Positions 37,384-50,647 of a DNA stretch of 64,000 nucleotides are shown here, in pieces. The notes below the pieces were generated by a model. The model was given only the letters and a program-made list of their open reading frames with translations. It ran no database searches and was not told the origin of the DNA. This DNA comes from Urophycis tenuis. Taxonomy: Eukaryota; Chordata; Actinopteri; Gadiformes; Phycidae. The stretch covers positions 9,283,557 through 9,347,556 of the forward strand of contig JAXIVH010000018.1 in the NCBI GenBank assembly GCA_036785325.1, read 5' to 3'. The translations under genes were made by a program, and so were the position numbers. Position 1 is the stretch's first letter, and the number at the start of each line of letters is the position of its first letter.

Positions 37384-39722
37384 GATAAAGCCCACACCCG
37401 GGGTGGCTAGAAATTTCCAATCCTGGCTCAGTGATGGGGGGGGGGGGGGGTCTGTTGTGATTTTATTTATTTTTTATTTTTTAATAAAGCCCACCCCCGG
37501 GGTGGCTAGAAATGTCCAATCCTGGCTCTGTGATGGGGGGGGGGGGGGGGTCTGTTATGATTTTTTATTATTTTATTTTTTTTATCAAGCCCACACCCGG
37601 GGTGGCTAGACATTTCCAATCCTGGCTCAGTAATGGGGGGGTCTGTCATGAATTTGTTTTTTTAATTATTTTTTTATAAAGCCCACCCCCGGGGTGGCTA
37701 GAAATTTCCAATCCTGGCTCAGTGATGGGGGTTGGGTCTGTTATGATTTTTTTTTTTTTTTTTTTTTTTTATAAAGCCCACACCCGGGGTGGCTAGAAAT
37801 TTCCAATCCTGGCTCAGTGATGGGGGGGGGTCTGTTATGATTTTTTTAATTTTTAAAAAAAATAATTTTATTATTTTTTTTATAAAGCCCACACCCGGGG
37901 TGGCTAGAAATTTCCAATCTTGTCTCAGTGATTGGGGGGGGGGGGGTCTGTTGTGATTTTATTATTTATTTATTTTTTTATAAAGCCCACCCCCGGGGTG
38001 GCTAGAAATTTCCAATCCTGGCTCAGTGATGGGGGGGGGGGGGGTCTGTTATGATTTTTTTTTTTTTTTTTTTTATAAAGCCCAAACCCGGGTGGCTAGA
38101 AATTTCCAATCCTGGCTCAGTGATGGGGGGGGGGTCTGTTATGAATTTTTATTTTTATTATTTTTTTTATTTTTATTTATTTATTTTTTTGTATAAAGCC
38201 CAGACCCGGGTGGCTAGAAATTTCCAATCCTGGCTCTGTGATGGGGGGGGGGGGCCTGTTATGATTTTTTTTTTTTTTTTTTTTTTTATCAAGCCCACAC
38301 CCGGGGTGGCTAGACATTTCCAATCCTGGCTCAGTAATGGGGGGGGTCTGCTATGAATTTTTTTTTTTTCATTTTTTTTTTTATAAAGCCCACACCCGGG
38401 GTGGCTAGAAATTTCCAATCCTGGCTCAGTGATGGGGGGGGGGTCTGTTATTATTATTATTATTTTTTTTTATAAAGCCCACACCCGTGGTGGCTAGAAA
38501 TTTCCAATCCTGGCTCAGTGATCGGGGGGGGGGTCTGTTATGATTTTTTTATTTTTTTTTAAATATAATTTTATTATTTTTTTTATAAAGCCCACACCCG
38601 GGGTGGCTAGAAATTTCCAATCCTGCCTCAGTGATGGGGGGGGGGGGGTCTGTTGTGATTTTTTATTTTTTTTATTTTTTTATAAAGCCCACCCCCGGGG
38701 TGGCTAGAAATGTCCAATCCTGGCTCGTAATGGGGGGGGGGGTCTGTTATGAATTTGTTTTTTTCATTATTTTTTTATAAAGCCCACACCCGGGGTGGCT
38801 AGAAATTTCCAATCCTGGCTCAGTGATGGGGGGGGGTCTGTTGTGATTTATTTATTTATTTATTTTTTTTATAAAGCCCACCCCCGGGGTGGCTAGAAAT
38901 TTCCAATCCTGGCTCTGTGATGGGGGGGGGGGGGGTCTGTTATGATTTTTTATTATTTTATTTTTTTTATCAAACCCACACCCGGGGTGGCTAGAAATGT
39001 CCAATCCTGGCTCAGTGATGGGGGGGGGGGGGTCTGTTGTGATTTTTTTTTTTTTTTTTTATAAAGCCCACCCCCAGGGTGGCTAGAAATTTCCAATCCT
39101 GACTCTGTGATGGGGGTGGGGTCTGTTATGATTTTTTAATTTTTTATATTTGTTTATAAAGCCCACACCCGGGGTGGCTAGAAATTTCCGATCCTGGCTC
39201 AGTGATGGGGGTCGGGTCTGTTATGATTTTTTTTTTTTTTTTTTTTTTATAAAGCCCACACCCGGGGTGGCTAGAAATTTCCGATCCTGGCTCAGTGATG
39301 GGGGTTGTGTCTGTTATGATTTTTTATTTTTTATTTTTTTTTATAAAGCCCACACCAGGGGTGGCTAGAAATTTCCAATCCTGGCACAGTAATGGGGGGG
39401 GGGGGGGTCTGTTATGATTTTTTTTTTTTTTTTTTTATAAAGCCCACACCCGGGTGGCTAGAAATTTCCAATCCTGGCTCAGTGATGGGGGGGGGGGTCT
39501 GTTATGATTTTTTTAATTTTTTTTTTTTAAGTAATTTTATTATTTTTTTTATAAAGCCCACACCCGGGTGGCTAGAAATTTCCAATCCTGTCTCAGTGAT
39601 GGGGGGGGGGTCTGTTGTGATTTTATTTTTTTTATTATTTTTTTATAAAGCCCACCCCCGGGGTGGCTAGAAAGTTCCAATCCTGGCTCAGTGATGGGGG
39701 GGGGGGGGGGGGTCTGTTGTGA

Positions 39723-39753
<31 letters not shown>

Positions 39754-42009
39754 AGCCCACCCCCGGGGTGGCTAGAAATTTCCAATCCTGACTCTGTGAT
39801 GGGGGTGGGGTCTGTTATGATTTTTTATTTTTTTATATTTGTTTATAAAGCCCCACCCGGGTTGGCTAGAAATTTCCAATCCTAGCTCTGTGATGGGGGG
39901 GGGGTCTGTTATGAATTTTTTTTTAATTTTTTTTAATTTTTTATAAAGCCCACCCCCGGGGTGGCTAGACATTTCCAATCCTGGCTCAGTAATGGGGGGG
40001 GGGCGGGGGGGGGTCTGTTATGAATTTTTTTTAATTTTTTATTTTTTTTTTAGAAAACCCACACCCTGGGTGGCTAGAAATTTCCAATCCTGGCTCAATG
40101 ATGGGGGGGGCGGGGTCTTTTGTTATTTTTTTTTTTTTCTTTTTATAAAGCCCACACCCGGGGTGGCTAGAAATTCCCAATCCTGGCTCAGTAATGGGGG
40201 GGGGGGGGGTCTGTTATAATTTTTGTATTTATTTCTTTTTATAAAGCCCACACCCGGGGTGGCTAGAAATTTCCAATCCTGGCTCTGTGATGGGGGGGGG
40301 GGGGGTCTGTTATGATTTTTTATTATTTTATTTTTTTTATCAAGCCCACACCCGGGGTGGCTAGACATTTCCAATCCTGGCTCAGTAATGGGGGGGGGGG
40401 TCTGTCATGAATTTGTTTTTTTAATTATTTTTTTATAAAGCCCACCCCCGGGGTGGCTAGAAATTTCCAATCCTGGCTCAGTGATGGGGGGGGGGGGGGG
40501 GGGTCTGTTGTGATTTTTTTTTTTTTTTTTTTTTTTTATAAAGCCCACCCTCGGGGTGGCTAGAAATTTCCAATCCTGACTCTGTGATGGGGTTGGGGTC
40601 TGTTATGATTTTTTATTTTTTTATATTTGTTTATAAAGCCCAAACCCGGGGTGGCTAGAAATTTCCGATCCTGGCTCAGTGATGGGGGTTGGGTCTGTTA
40701 TGATTTTTTATTTTTTTTATTTTTTTTATAAAGCCCACACCCGGGTGGCTAGAAATTTCCAATTCTGGCTCAGTGATGGGGGTGGGGTCTGTTATGATTT
40801 TTTTTTTTTTTTTTTTTATAAAGCCCACACCCGGGGTGGCTAGAAATTTCCGATCCTGGCTCAGTGATGGGGGTTGGGTCTGTTATGATTTTTGTATTAT
40901 TTTTTTTTTTTATATATAAAGCCCACACCCGGGGTGGCTAGAAATTTCCAATCCTGGCTCAGTGATGGGGGTGGGGTCTGTTATGATTTTTTTTTTTTTT
41001 TTTTTTATAAAGCCCACACCCGGGGTGGCTAGAAATTTCCAATCCTGGCTCAGTGATGGGGGGGGTCTGTTATGATTTTTGTAATTTTTTTTTAAAATAA
41101 TTTTATTATTTTTTTTATAAAGCCCACACCCGGGGTGGCTAGAAAGTTCCAATCCTGGCTCAGTGATGGGGGGGGGGGGGGGTCTGTTGTGATTTTTTTT
41201 TTTTTTTTTTTTTTTATAAAGCCCACCCCTGGGGTGGCTAGAAATTTCCAATCCTGACTCTGTGATGGGGGTGGGGTCCGTTATGATTTTTTATTTTTTT
41301 ATATTTGTTTATAAAGCCCACCCCCGGGGTGGCTAGAAATTTCCAATCCTGGCTCTGTGATGGGGGGGGGGTTGTCTGTTATGATTTTTTATTATTTTAT
41401 TTTTTTTATCAAGCCCACACCCAGGGTGGCTAGACATTTCCAATCCTGGCTCAGTAATGGGGGGGGGGTTTATGAATTTGTTTTTTTTATTATTTTTTTA
41501 TAAAGCCCACACCCGGGGTGGCTAGAAATTTCCAATCCTGGCTCAGTGATGGGGGTGGGGGGGGGGTCTGTTATGATTTTTTTTTTATTTTTTTTTTATA
41601 AAGCCCACACCCGGGGTGGCTAGAAAGTTCCAATCCTGGATCAGTGATGGGGGGGGGGGGGTCTGTTGTGATTTTTTTTTATTTTATTTATTTTTATAAA
41701 GCCCACCCCCGGGGTGGCTAGAAATTTCCAATCCTGACTCTGTGATGGGGGTGGGGTCTGTTATGATTTTTTATTTTTCTATATTTGTTTATAAAGCCCA
41801 CACCCGGGTTGGCTAGAAATTTCCAATCCTGCCTCAGTGATGGGGGGGGGGGGGGTCTGTTGTTATTTTTTTTATATTTTTTTTTTATAAAGCCTTAACC
41901 CGGGGTGGCTAGAAATTTCCAATCCTGGCTCTGTGATGAGGGGGTGGGTCTGTTATGAATTTTTTTTAATTTTTTTAAAATTTTTTATAAAGCCCAGACC
42001 CGGGGTGGC
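36161..42009 (+). repeat. Satellite within copy 1 of the 15.5-kb unit, mixed monomers
   Basis: Monomers in mixed order that pair with 50800-57290 in copy 2. The stretch 38200-38700 also resembles 5440-5900: the spacer mark AAATATAATTTT lies at 5797 and 38571, with the TCTGCTATGAATT tail and CCCGTGGTGG core shared. At 41891 a divergent core reads AAAGCCTTAACCCGGGG, also found at about 57178 and 58406. At about 41465 the tail has lost TCTG and reads GGGTTTATGAATTTG, also at about 56752 and 63950. Confidence 0.8.
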
Positions 42010-43434
42010 TAGAAATTTCCGATCCTGGCTCAGTGATGGGGGTTGGGTCTGTTATGATTTTTTATTTTTATTTTTTTTTTATAAAGCCCACACCCGGGGT
42101 GGCTAGAAATTTCAAATCCTGGCTCAGTGATGGGGGGGGGTCTGTTATGATTTTTTTTTTTTTTTTTTATAAAGCCCACACCCGGGGTGGCTAGACATTT
42201 CCAATCCTGGCTCAGTAATGGGGGGGGGTCTGTTATGAATTTTTTTTTTTTCATTTTTTTTTTATAAAGCCCACAGCCGGGGTGGCTAGAAATTTCCAAT
42301 CCTGGCTCAGTGATGGGGGGGGGGTCTGTTATGATTTATTTTTTATTTTTTATAAAGCCCACACCCGGGTGGCTAGAAATTTCCAATCCTGGCTCAGTGA
42401 TGGGGGTGGGGTCTGTTATGATTTTTTTTATTTTTTTTATAAAGCCCACCCCCGGGGTGGCTAGACATTTCCAATCCTGGCTCAGTAATGGGGGGGGGGG
42501 GGGTCTGTTATGAATTTTTTTTCATTTTTTATTTTTTTTTTAGAAAACCCACACCCTGGTTGGCTAGAAATTTCCAATCCTTGCTCAGTTTTGGAGGGGG
42601 GGGGGGGTCTGTTATGATTTTTTTTTTTTTTTTTTTTTTTTGATAAAGCCCAAACCCGGGTTGGCTAGAAATTTCCAATCCTGGCTCAATGATGGGGGGG
42701 GCGGGGTCTTTTGTGATTTTTTTTTTTTCTTTTTATAAAGCCCACACCCGGGGTGGCTAGAAATTCCCAATCCTGGCTCAGTAATGGGGGGGGGGTCTGT
42801 TATAATTTTTTTATTTATTTCTTTTTATAAAGCCCACACCCGGGGTGGCTAGAAAGTTCCAATCCTGGATCAGTGATGGGGGGGGGGGGGTCTGTTGTGA
42901 TTTTTTTTTATTTTATTTATTTTTATAAAGCCCACCCCCGGGGTGGCTAGAAATTTCCAATCCTGACTCTGTGATGGGGGTGGGGTCTGTTATGATTTTT
43001 TATTTTTTTATATTTGTTTATAAAGCCCACACCCGGGTTGGCTAGAAATTTCCAATCCTGCCTCAGTGATGGGGGGGGGGGGGTCTGTTGTTATTTTTTT
43101 TTTATTTTTTTTTTATAAAGCCCACACCCGGGGTGGCTAGAAATTTCCGATCCTGGCTCAGTGATGGGGGTTGGGTCTGTTATGATTTTTTATTTTTATT
43201 TTTTTTTTATAAAGCCCACACCCGGGGTGGCTAGACATTTCCAATCCTGGCTCAGTAATGGGGGGGGGTCTGTTATGAATTTTTTTTTTTTCATTTTTTT
43301 TTTATAAAGCCCACAGCCGGGGTGGCTAGAAATTTCCAATCCTGGCTCAGTGATGGGGGGGGGGTCTGTTATGATTTATTTTTTATTTTTTATAAAGCCC
43401 ACACCCGGGTGGCTAGAAATTTCCAATCCTGGCT
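42010..43434 (+). repeat. ~1.04-1.13 kb tandem duplication at the end of copy 1
   Basis: The TTTCCGATCC monomer (42018 and 43146) and the CACAGCCGGGG monomer (42271 and 43311) mark two successive copies. The offset falls from 1,128 to 1,040 because the AAATTTCAAATCC monomer of the first is missing in the second. The same arrangement is seen at 57300-58800 in the second large copy. CACAGCCGG is a useful family marker found only from 42 kb rightward. Confidence 0.8.
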
Positions 43435-45952
43435 CAGTGATGGGGGTGGGGTCTGTTATGATTTTTTTTTTTTTTTTTTTTATAAAGCCCACACCCGGGG
43501 TGGCTAGAAATTTCCAATCCTGGCTCAGTGATGGGGGAGGGGGGGGGTCTGTTATGATTTTTTATTATTTTATTTTTTTTATCAAGCCCACACCCGGGGT
43601 GGCTAGACATTTCCAATCCTGGCTCAGTGATGGGGGGGGGTCTGTTAAGAATTTGTTTTTTTTATTATTTTTTTATAAAGCCCACCCCCGGGGTGGCTAG
43701 AAATTTCAAATCCTGGCTCAGTGATGGGGGTGGGGGGGGTCTGTTATGAATTTGTTTTTTTTATTATTTTTTTATAAAGCCCACCCCGGGATGGCTAGAA
43801 ATTTCCAATCCTGGCTCAGTAATGGGTGGGGGTCTGTTATGAATTTTTATTTTTTTATTTAATTTTTTTTTTATTATTTTTTTTTATTACTAAGCCCACA
43901 CCCGGGGTGGCTAGAAATGTCCAATACTTGCTCAGTAATGGGGGGGGGGGGTCTTTTATGAATTTTTATTTATTTATTATTTTTTTATTTTTATAAAGCC
44001 CACACCCGGGGTTGCTAAAAATTTCCAATCCTGGCTCAGTGATGGGGGTGGGGTCTGTTATAATTTTTATTTTTTTTATTTTTTTTAAGCCCACACCCGG
44101 GGTGGCTAGTCATTTCCAATCCTGGCTCAGTAATGGGGGGGTCTGTTATGAATTTGTTTTTTTTATTATTTTTTTATAAAGCCCACACCCGGGGTGGCTA
44201 GAAATTTCCAATCCTGGCTCTGTGATGGGGGGGGGGGCGTCTGTTATGATTTTTTTTTTTTTTTTTTTTTTTTTATCAAGCCCACACCCGGGGTGGCTAG
44301 ACATTTCCAATCCTGCCTCAGTGATGGGGGGGGGGGTCTGTTGTGATTTTTTTTTATTTTTTTTTTTTTTATAAAGCCCACCCCCGGGGTGGCTAGAAAT
44401 TTCCAATCCTGGCTCTGTGATGGGGGTGGGGTCTGTTATGATTTTTTATTTTTATTTTTTTTTATAAAGCCCACACCCGAGGTGGCTAGAAATTTCCAAT
44501 CCTGGCTGAGTAATGGGGGGGGGTTTGTTATGAATTTGTATTTTTTATTTTTTTTTATAAAGCCCACACCCCTGGTGGCTAGAAATTTCCAATCCTGGCT
44601 CAGTGATGGGGGTGGGGTCTGTTATGATTTTTTTTAATTTTTTTTTATAAAGCCCAAACCCGGGTTGGCTAGAAATTTCCAATCCTGGCTCAGTGATAAG
44701 GGGGGGGGGGGGGGGGGGGGGTCTTTTATGATTTTTTTTTTTTTTTTTTTATAAAGTCCACACCCATGGTGGCTAGAAATTTTCAATCATGGCTGAGTAA
44801 TGGGGGGGGGGGGTCTGTTATGATTTTTATTTTTTTTATTTTTTATAAAGACCACACCAGGGTTGGCTAGAAATTTCCAATACTTGCTCATTAATGGGGG
44901 GGGGGGTCTTTTATGATTTTTTTTTATTTATAATTTTTATTTTTTATAAAGACCACACCCAGGGTGGCTAGTCATTTCCAATCCTGGCTCGTAATGGGGG
45001 GGGGGTCTGTTATGAATTTGTTTTTTTTATTATTTTTTTATAAAGCCCACACCCGGGGTGGCTGGAAATTTCCAATCCTGGCTCAGTGATGGGGGTGGGG
45101 GGGGGTCTGTTATGATTTTTATTTTTATTTTTTTTTATAAAGCCCACACCCGGGGTGGCTAGAAAGTTCCAATCCTGGCTCAGTGATGGGGGGGGGGGGT
45201 CTGTTGTGATTTTTATTTTTATTTATTTTTTTTATAAAGCCCACAACCCGGGGTGGCTAGAAATTTCCGATCCTGGCTCAGTGATGGGGGTTGGGTCTGT
45301 TATGATTTTTTATTTTTATTTTTTTTTATAAAGCCCACACCCGGGGTGGCTAGAAATTTCCAATCCTGGCTCAGTTATGGGGGGGGGTCTGTTATTTTTT
45401 TTATTTATTTTTTTTTTAAAGCCCACACCCGGGTGGCTAGAAATTTCCAATCCTGGCTCAGTGATGGGGGTGGGGTCTGTTATGATTTTTTGTTTTTTTT
45501 TGTTTTATAAAGCCCACACCCGGGGTGGCTATAAATTTCCAATCCTGGCTCAGTGATGGGGGTGGGGTCTGTTATGATTTTTTTTTTTTTTTTTTTTATA
45601 AAGCCCACACCCGGGGTGGCTAGAAATTTCCAATCCTGGCTCAGTGATGGGGGAGGGGGGGGGTCTGTTATGATTTTTTATTATTTTATTTTTTTTATCA
45701 AGCCCACACCCGGGGTGGCTAGACATTTCCAATCCTGGCTCAGTAATGGGGGGGGGGTCTGTTATGAATTTGTTTTTTTAATTATTTTTTTATAAAGCCC
45801 AACCCCGGGGTGGCTAGAAATTTCCAATCCTGACTCTGTGATGGGGGTGGGGTCTGTTATGATTTTTTATTTTTTTATATTTGTTTATAAAGCCCACACC
45901 CGGGGTGGCTAGAAATTTCCAATCCTGGCTCAGTGATGGGGGTGGGGTGTGT

Positions 45953-45989
<37 letters not shown>

Positions 45990-47149
45990 AGCCCACACCC
46001 GAGGTGGCTAGAAATTTTCAATCATGGCTGAGTAATGGGGGGGGGGGGTCTGTTATGATTTTTTTTATTTTTTTTTTTTATAAAGACCACACCAGGGTTG
46101 GCTAGAAATTTCCAATACTTGCTCATTAATGGGGGGGGGGGTCTTTTATGATTTTTTTTTATTTATAATTTTTATTTTTTATAAAGACCACACCCAGGGT
46201 GGCTAGTCATTTCCAATCCTGGCTCGTAATGGGGGGGGGGTCTGTTATGAATTTGTTTTTTTTATTATTTTTTTATAAAGCCCACACCCGGGGTGGCTAG
46301 AAAGTTCCAATCCTGGCTCAGTGATGGGGGGGGGGGGTCTGTTGTGATTTTTATTTTTATTTATTTTTTTTATAAAGCCCACAACCCGGGGTGGCTAGAA
46401 ATTTCCGATCCTGGCTCAGTGATGGGGGTTGGGTCTGTTATGATTTTTTATTTTTTTTATTTTTTATAAAGCCCACACCCGGGGTGGCTAGAAATTTCCA
46501 ATCCTGGCTCAGTTATGGGGGGGGGGTCTGTTATTTTTTTTATTTATTTTTTTTTTAAAGCCCACACCCGGGTGGCTAGACATTTCCAATCCTGGCTCAG
46601 TGATGGGGGTGGGGTCTGTTATGATTTTTTGTTTTTTTTTGTTTTATAAAGCCCACACCCGGGGTGGCTATAAATTTCCAATCCTGGCTCAGTGATGGGG
46701 GTGGGGTCTGTTGTGATTTTTTTTTTTTTTTTTTTTTTTTTAAAGCCCACCCCGGGGTGGCTAGAAATGTCCAATCCTGGCTCTGTGATGGGGGGGGGGG
46801 GGGGGGGTCTGTTATGATTTTTTTTTTTTTTTTTTTTTTATCAAGCCCACACCCGGGGTGGTTAGTCATTTCCAATCCTGGCTCAGTAATGGGGGGGTCT
46901 GTTATGAATTTGTTTTTTTTATTATTTTTTTATAAAGCCCACACCCGGGGTGGCTAGAAATTTCCAATCCTGGCTCAGTGATGGGGGTGGGGGGGGGTCT
47001 GTTATGATTTTTTTTTTTTTTTTTTTTATAAAGCCCACACCCGGGGTGGCTAGAAAGTTCCAATCCTGGCTCAGTGATGGGGGGGGGGGGGTCTGCTGTG
47101 TTTTTTTTTTATTTTATTTTTTTTATAAAGCCCACCCCCGGGATGGCTA

Positions 47150-48190
47150 GAAATTTCCAATCCAGGCTCTGTGATGGGGGCGGGATCTGTTATGATTTTT
47201 AATTTTTTTATTTTTTTTTTATAAAGCCCACACCCGGGGTGGCTAGAAATTTCCTATCCTGGCTCAGTGATGGGGGTTGGGTCTGTTATGATTTTTTATT
47301 TTTATTTTTTTTTTATAAAGCCCACACTCGGGTTGGCTAGAAATTTCCAATCCTGGCTCAGTGATTGGGGGGGGGGGGGGGTCTGTTATGATTTTTTTTT
47401 TTTTTTTTTATAAAGCCCACACCCGGGGTGGCTAGAAATTTCCAATCCTGGCTCAGTGATGGGGGTGGGGTCTGTTATGATTTTTTTTTTTTTTTTTTTT
47501 ATAAAGCCCACACCAGAGGTGGCTAGAAATTTCCAATCCTGGCTCAGTGATGGGTGGGGGTCTGTTATGAATTTTTATTTTTTTATTATTTTTTTATTTT
47601 TATTTTATTATTTTTTGTATAAAGCCCACACCCGGGGTGGCTAGAAATTTCCAATCCTGGCTCTGTGATGGGGGGGGGGGGGGGTCTGTTATGATTTTTT
47701 TTTTTTTTTTTTTTTTTATAAAGCCCACACCCGGGGTGGCTAGAAATTTCCAATCCTGGCTCAGTGATGGGGCGGGGGGTCTGTTATTATTATTATTTTT
47801 TTTTTTTATAAAGCCCACACCCGTGGTGGCTAGAAATTTCCAATCCTGGCTCAGTAATGGGTGGGGGTCTGTTATGAATTTTTATTTTTTAATTTTTTAT
47901 TTTTTTTTATTTTATTATTTTTTTGTAAAGCCCACACCCGGGGTGGCTAGAAATTTCCAATCCTGCCTCAGTGATGGGGGGGAAGTCTGTCATGATTTTT
48001 TTTTTTTTTTTTTTTTTTTTATCAAGCCCACACCCGGGGTGGCTAGATATTTCCAATACTTGCTCAGTAATGGGGGGGGTCTTTTATGAATTTTTATTTA
48101 TTTATTTATTTATTTATTTATTTTATAAAGCCCACACCCGGGGTGGCTAGAAATTTCCAATCCTGGCTCAGTAATGGGGGGGGGGGCTGT
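47150..48190 (+). repeat. Satellite block P, third copy
   Basis: Begins with CCAGGCTCTGTGATGG and GGGCGGGATCTG as at 4961, so at its left edge it resembles the first copy more than the second does. It then follows the second copy closely (offset about 15,460). Confidence 0.75.
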
Positions 48191-49052
48191 AATGATTTTT
48201 TTTTCTTTTTTTATTATTTTTTTTATTTTATTATTTTTTTTATAAAGGCCACACCCGGGTTGGCTAGAAATTTCCAATCCTGGCTCAGTGATGGGGGTGG
48301 GGTCTGTTATGATTTTTTATTTTTTTTTTTCTTATAAAGCCCACACCCGGGGTGGATAGAAATTTCAAATCCTGGCTCAGTGATGGGGGGGGGGGTCTGT
48401 TATGATTTATTATTATTATTTTTTTTATAAAGCCCACACCCGGGGTGGCTAGAAATTTCCAATCCTGGCTCAGTAATGGGTGGGGGTCTGTTATGAATTT
48501 TTATTTTTTTATTTATTTATTTTTTTTATTTTATTATTTTTTTTATAAAGCCCACACCCGCGGTGGCTAGAAATTTCCAATCCTGCCTCAGTGATGGGGG
48601 GGGGGGGGTCTGTTGTGATTTATTATTATTTTTTTTTTATAAAGCCCAGCCCCGGGTGGCCAGAAATGTCCAATCCTGGCTCTGTGATGTGGGGGGGTCT
48701 GTTGTGATTTTGTTTTATTTTATTTATTTTTATAAAGCCCACCCCCGGGGTGGCTAGAAATTTCCAATCCTGGCTCTGCTATGGGGGGTCTGTTATGATT
48801 TATTTATTTATTTTTTTTATCAAGCCCACACCCGGGGTGGCAAGACATTTCCAATCCTGGCTCAGTAATGGGAGGGGTCTCTTATGAATTTTTTTTTTTT
48901 TTTTTTTTTTATAAAGCCCACACCCGGGGTGGCTATAAATTTCCAATCCTGTCTCAGTAATGGGGGGGGGGGTCTGTTATGAATTTTTATGTGTTATTTT
49001 TTTTTTATAAAGCCCACACCCCGGGTGGCTAGAAATTTCCAATCCTGGCTCA

Positions 49053-49078
49053 GTGATCGGGGTGGGGTCTGTTATGAA

Positions 49079-49110
<32 letters not shown>

Positions 49111-49387
49111 TAAAGCCCACACCGGGGGTGGCTAGAAATTTCCAATACTTGCTCAGTAATGGGGGGGGGGGGGGGGTCTCTTATGATTATTATTATTATT
49201 TTTTTCATTTTTATATAAAGCCCACACCTGGGGTGGCTAGAAATTTCCGATCCTGGCTCAGTAATGGGGGGGGGGGGGGGGTCTGTTATGAATTTTTATG
49301 TGTTATTTTTTTTTTATAAAGCCCACACCCCGGGTGGCTAGAAATTTCCAATCCTGGCTCAGTGATCGGGGTGGGGTCTGTTATGAA

Positions 49388-49419
<32 letters not shown>

Positions 49420-49670
49420 TAAAGCCCACACCGGGGGTGGCTAGAAATTTCCAATACTTGCTCAGTAATGGGGGGGGGGGGGGGGGGGTCTCTTATGATT
49501 ATTATTATTATTTTTTTTATTTTTATATAAAGCCCACACCTGGGGTGGCTAGAAATTTCCGATCCTGGCTCAGTAATGGGGGGGGGGGGGGGTCTGTTAT
49601 GAATTTTTATGTGTTATTTTTTTTTTATAAAGCCCACACCCCGGGTGGCTAGAAATTTCCAATCCTGGCT
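49053..49670 (+). repeat. 309-bp three-monomer unit, two tandem copies
   Basis: GATCGGGG markers at 49056, 49365 and 49676 are about 309-311 bp apart. The three-monomer unit is the one at 33595-33902, here in two copies. One spacer reads TTTTTTCATTTTTATATAAAG in the first and has T for the C in the second. Confidence 0.85.
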
Positions 49671-49698
49671 CAGTGATCGGGGTGGGGTCTGTTATGAA

Positions 49699-49730
<32 letters not shown>

Positions 49731-49795
49731 TAAAGCCCACACCGGGGGTGGCTAGAAATTTCCAATCCTGGCTCAGTGATGGGGGTGGGGTCTGT

Positions 49796-49827
<32 letters not shown>

Positions 49828-50197
49828 ATTAAGCCCACACCTGGGGTGGCTAGAAATTTCCAATACTTGCTCAGTAATGGGGGGGGGGGGGTCTTTCATG
49901 ATTTTTTTTTTATTTATTTTATTTTTATTTTTATAAAGCCCACACCCGGGTTGGCTAGAAATTTCCAATCCTGGCTGAGTAATGGGGGGGGGGGGGGGGT
50001 CTCTTATGATTATTATTATTTTATTTTTTATTTTTATATAAAGCCCACACCTGGGGTGGCTAGAAATTTCCGATCCTGGCTCAGTAATGAGGGGGCTCTG
50101 TTATGATTTTTTTTTTTTTTTTTTTTTTATAAAGCCCACACCCGGGGTGGCTAGACATTTCCAATCCTGGCTCAGTGATGGGTGGGGGTCTGTTATG

Positions 50198-50229
<32 letters not shown>

Positions 50230-50631
50230 ATTTTATTATTTTTTGTATAAAGCCCACACCCGGGGTGGCTAGAAAGTTCCAATCCTGGCTCAGTGATTGG
50301 GGGGGGGGGGGTCTGTTGTGATTTTTTTTTTATTTTTTTTTTTTATAAAGCTCATACCCGGGGTGGCTAGACATTTCCAATCCTGGCTCAGTGACGGGGG
50401 TGGGGTCTGTTATGATTTTTTTTTTTTTTTTTTTTTTTCATAAAGCCCACACCCGGGTGGCTAGAAATTTCAAATCCTGGCTCAGTGATGGGGGGGGGGG
50501 GTCTGTTATGAATTTTTTTTCATTTTTATTTTTTTTTTAGAAAGCCCACAACCGGGGTGGCTAGAAATTTCCAATCCTGGCTCAGTAATGGGGGGGGGGG
50601 GTCTGTTATGATTTTTTTTATTTTATTTATT

Positions 50632-50647
50632 AAAAAAAAAAAAAAAA
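50632..50647. repeat. A tract reversing spacer polarity (site 7)
   Basis: Sixteen A after TTTATTTATT, then TTCTAGCCCACACCAGGGG. Only one such site remains in the second 15.5-kb copy, against two in the first. Confidence 0.9.

Larger units (their letters stand above)
27870..43434 (+). repeat. ~15.5-kb tandem duplication, copy 1
   Basis: About 155 monomers recur in the same order in the next 15.4 kb. Offsets of marker pairs: 27873/43437 = 15,564; 28321/43886 = 15,565; 29690/45253 = 15,563; 32301/47761 = 15,460; 33595/49053 = 15,458; 37123/51945 = 14,822; 39150/54446 = 15,296; 42282/57569 = 15,287; 43322/58708 = 15,386. Changes in offset are close to multiples of the monomer. The tandem junction is near 43434: left of it the sequence resembles 58800, right of it 27870. 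Copy 1 has an extra 1,129-bp internal duplication (33903-36160). Confidence 0.85.

Noticed and set aside
47637..48089. Open reading frame of 150 codons, and a related one of 137 codons at 32276-32689
   Set aside because: Same satellite translation in matching places of the two 15.5-kb copies. The frame persists through duplication and not through selection, and the two end differently because of a one-base change near 32621.
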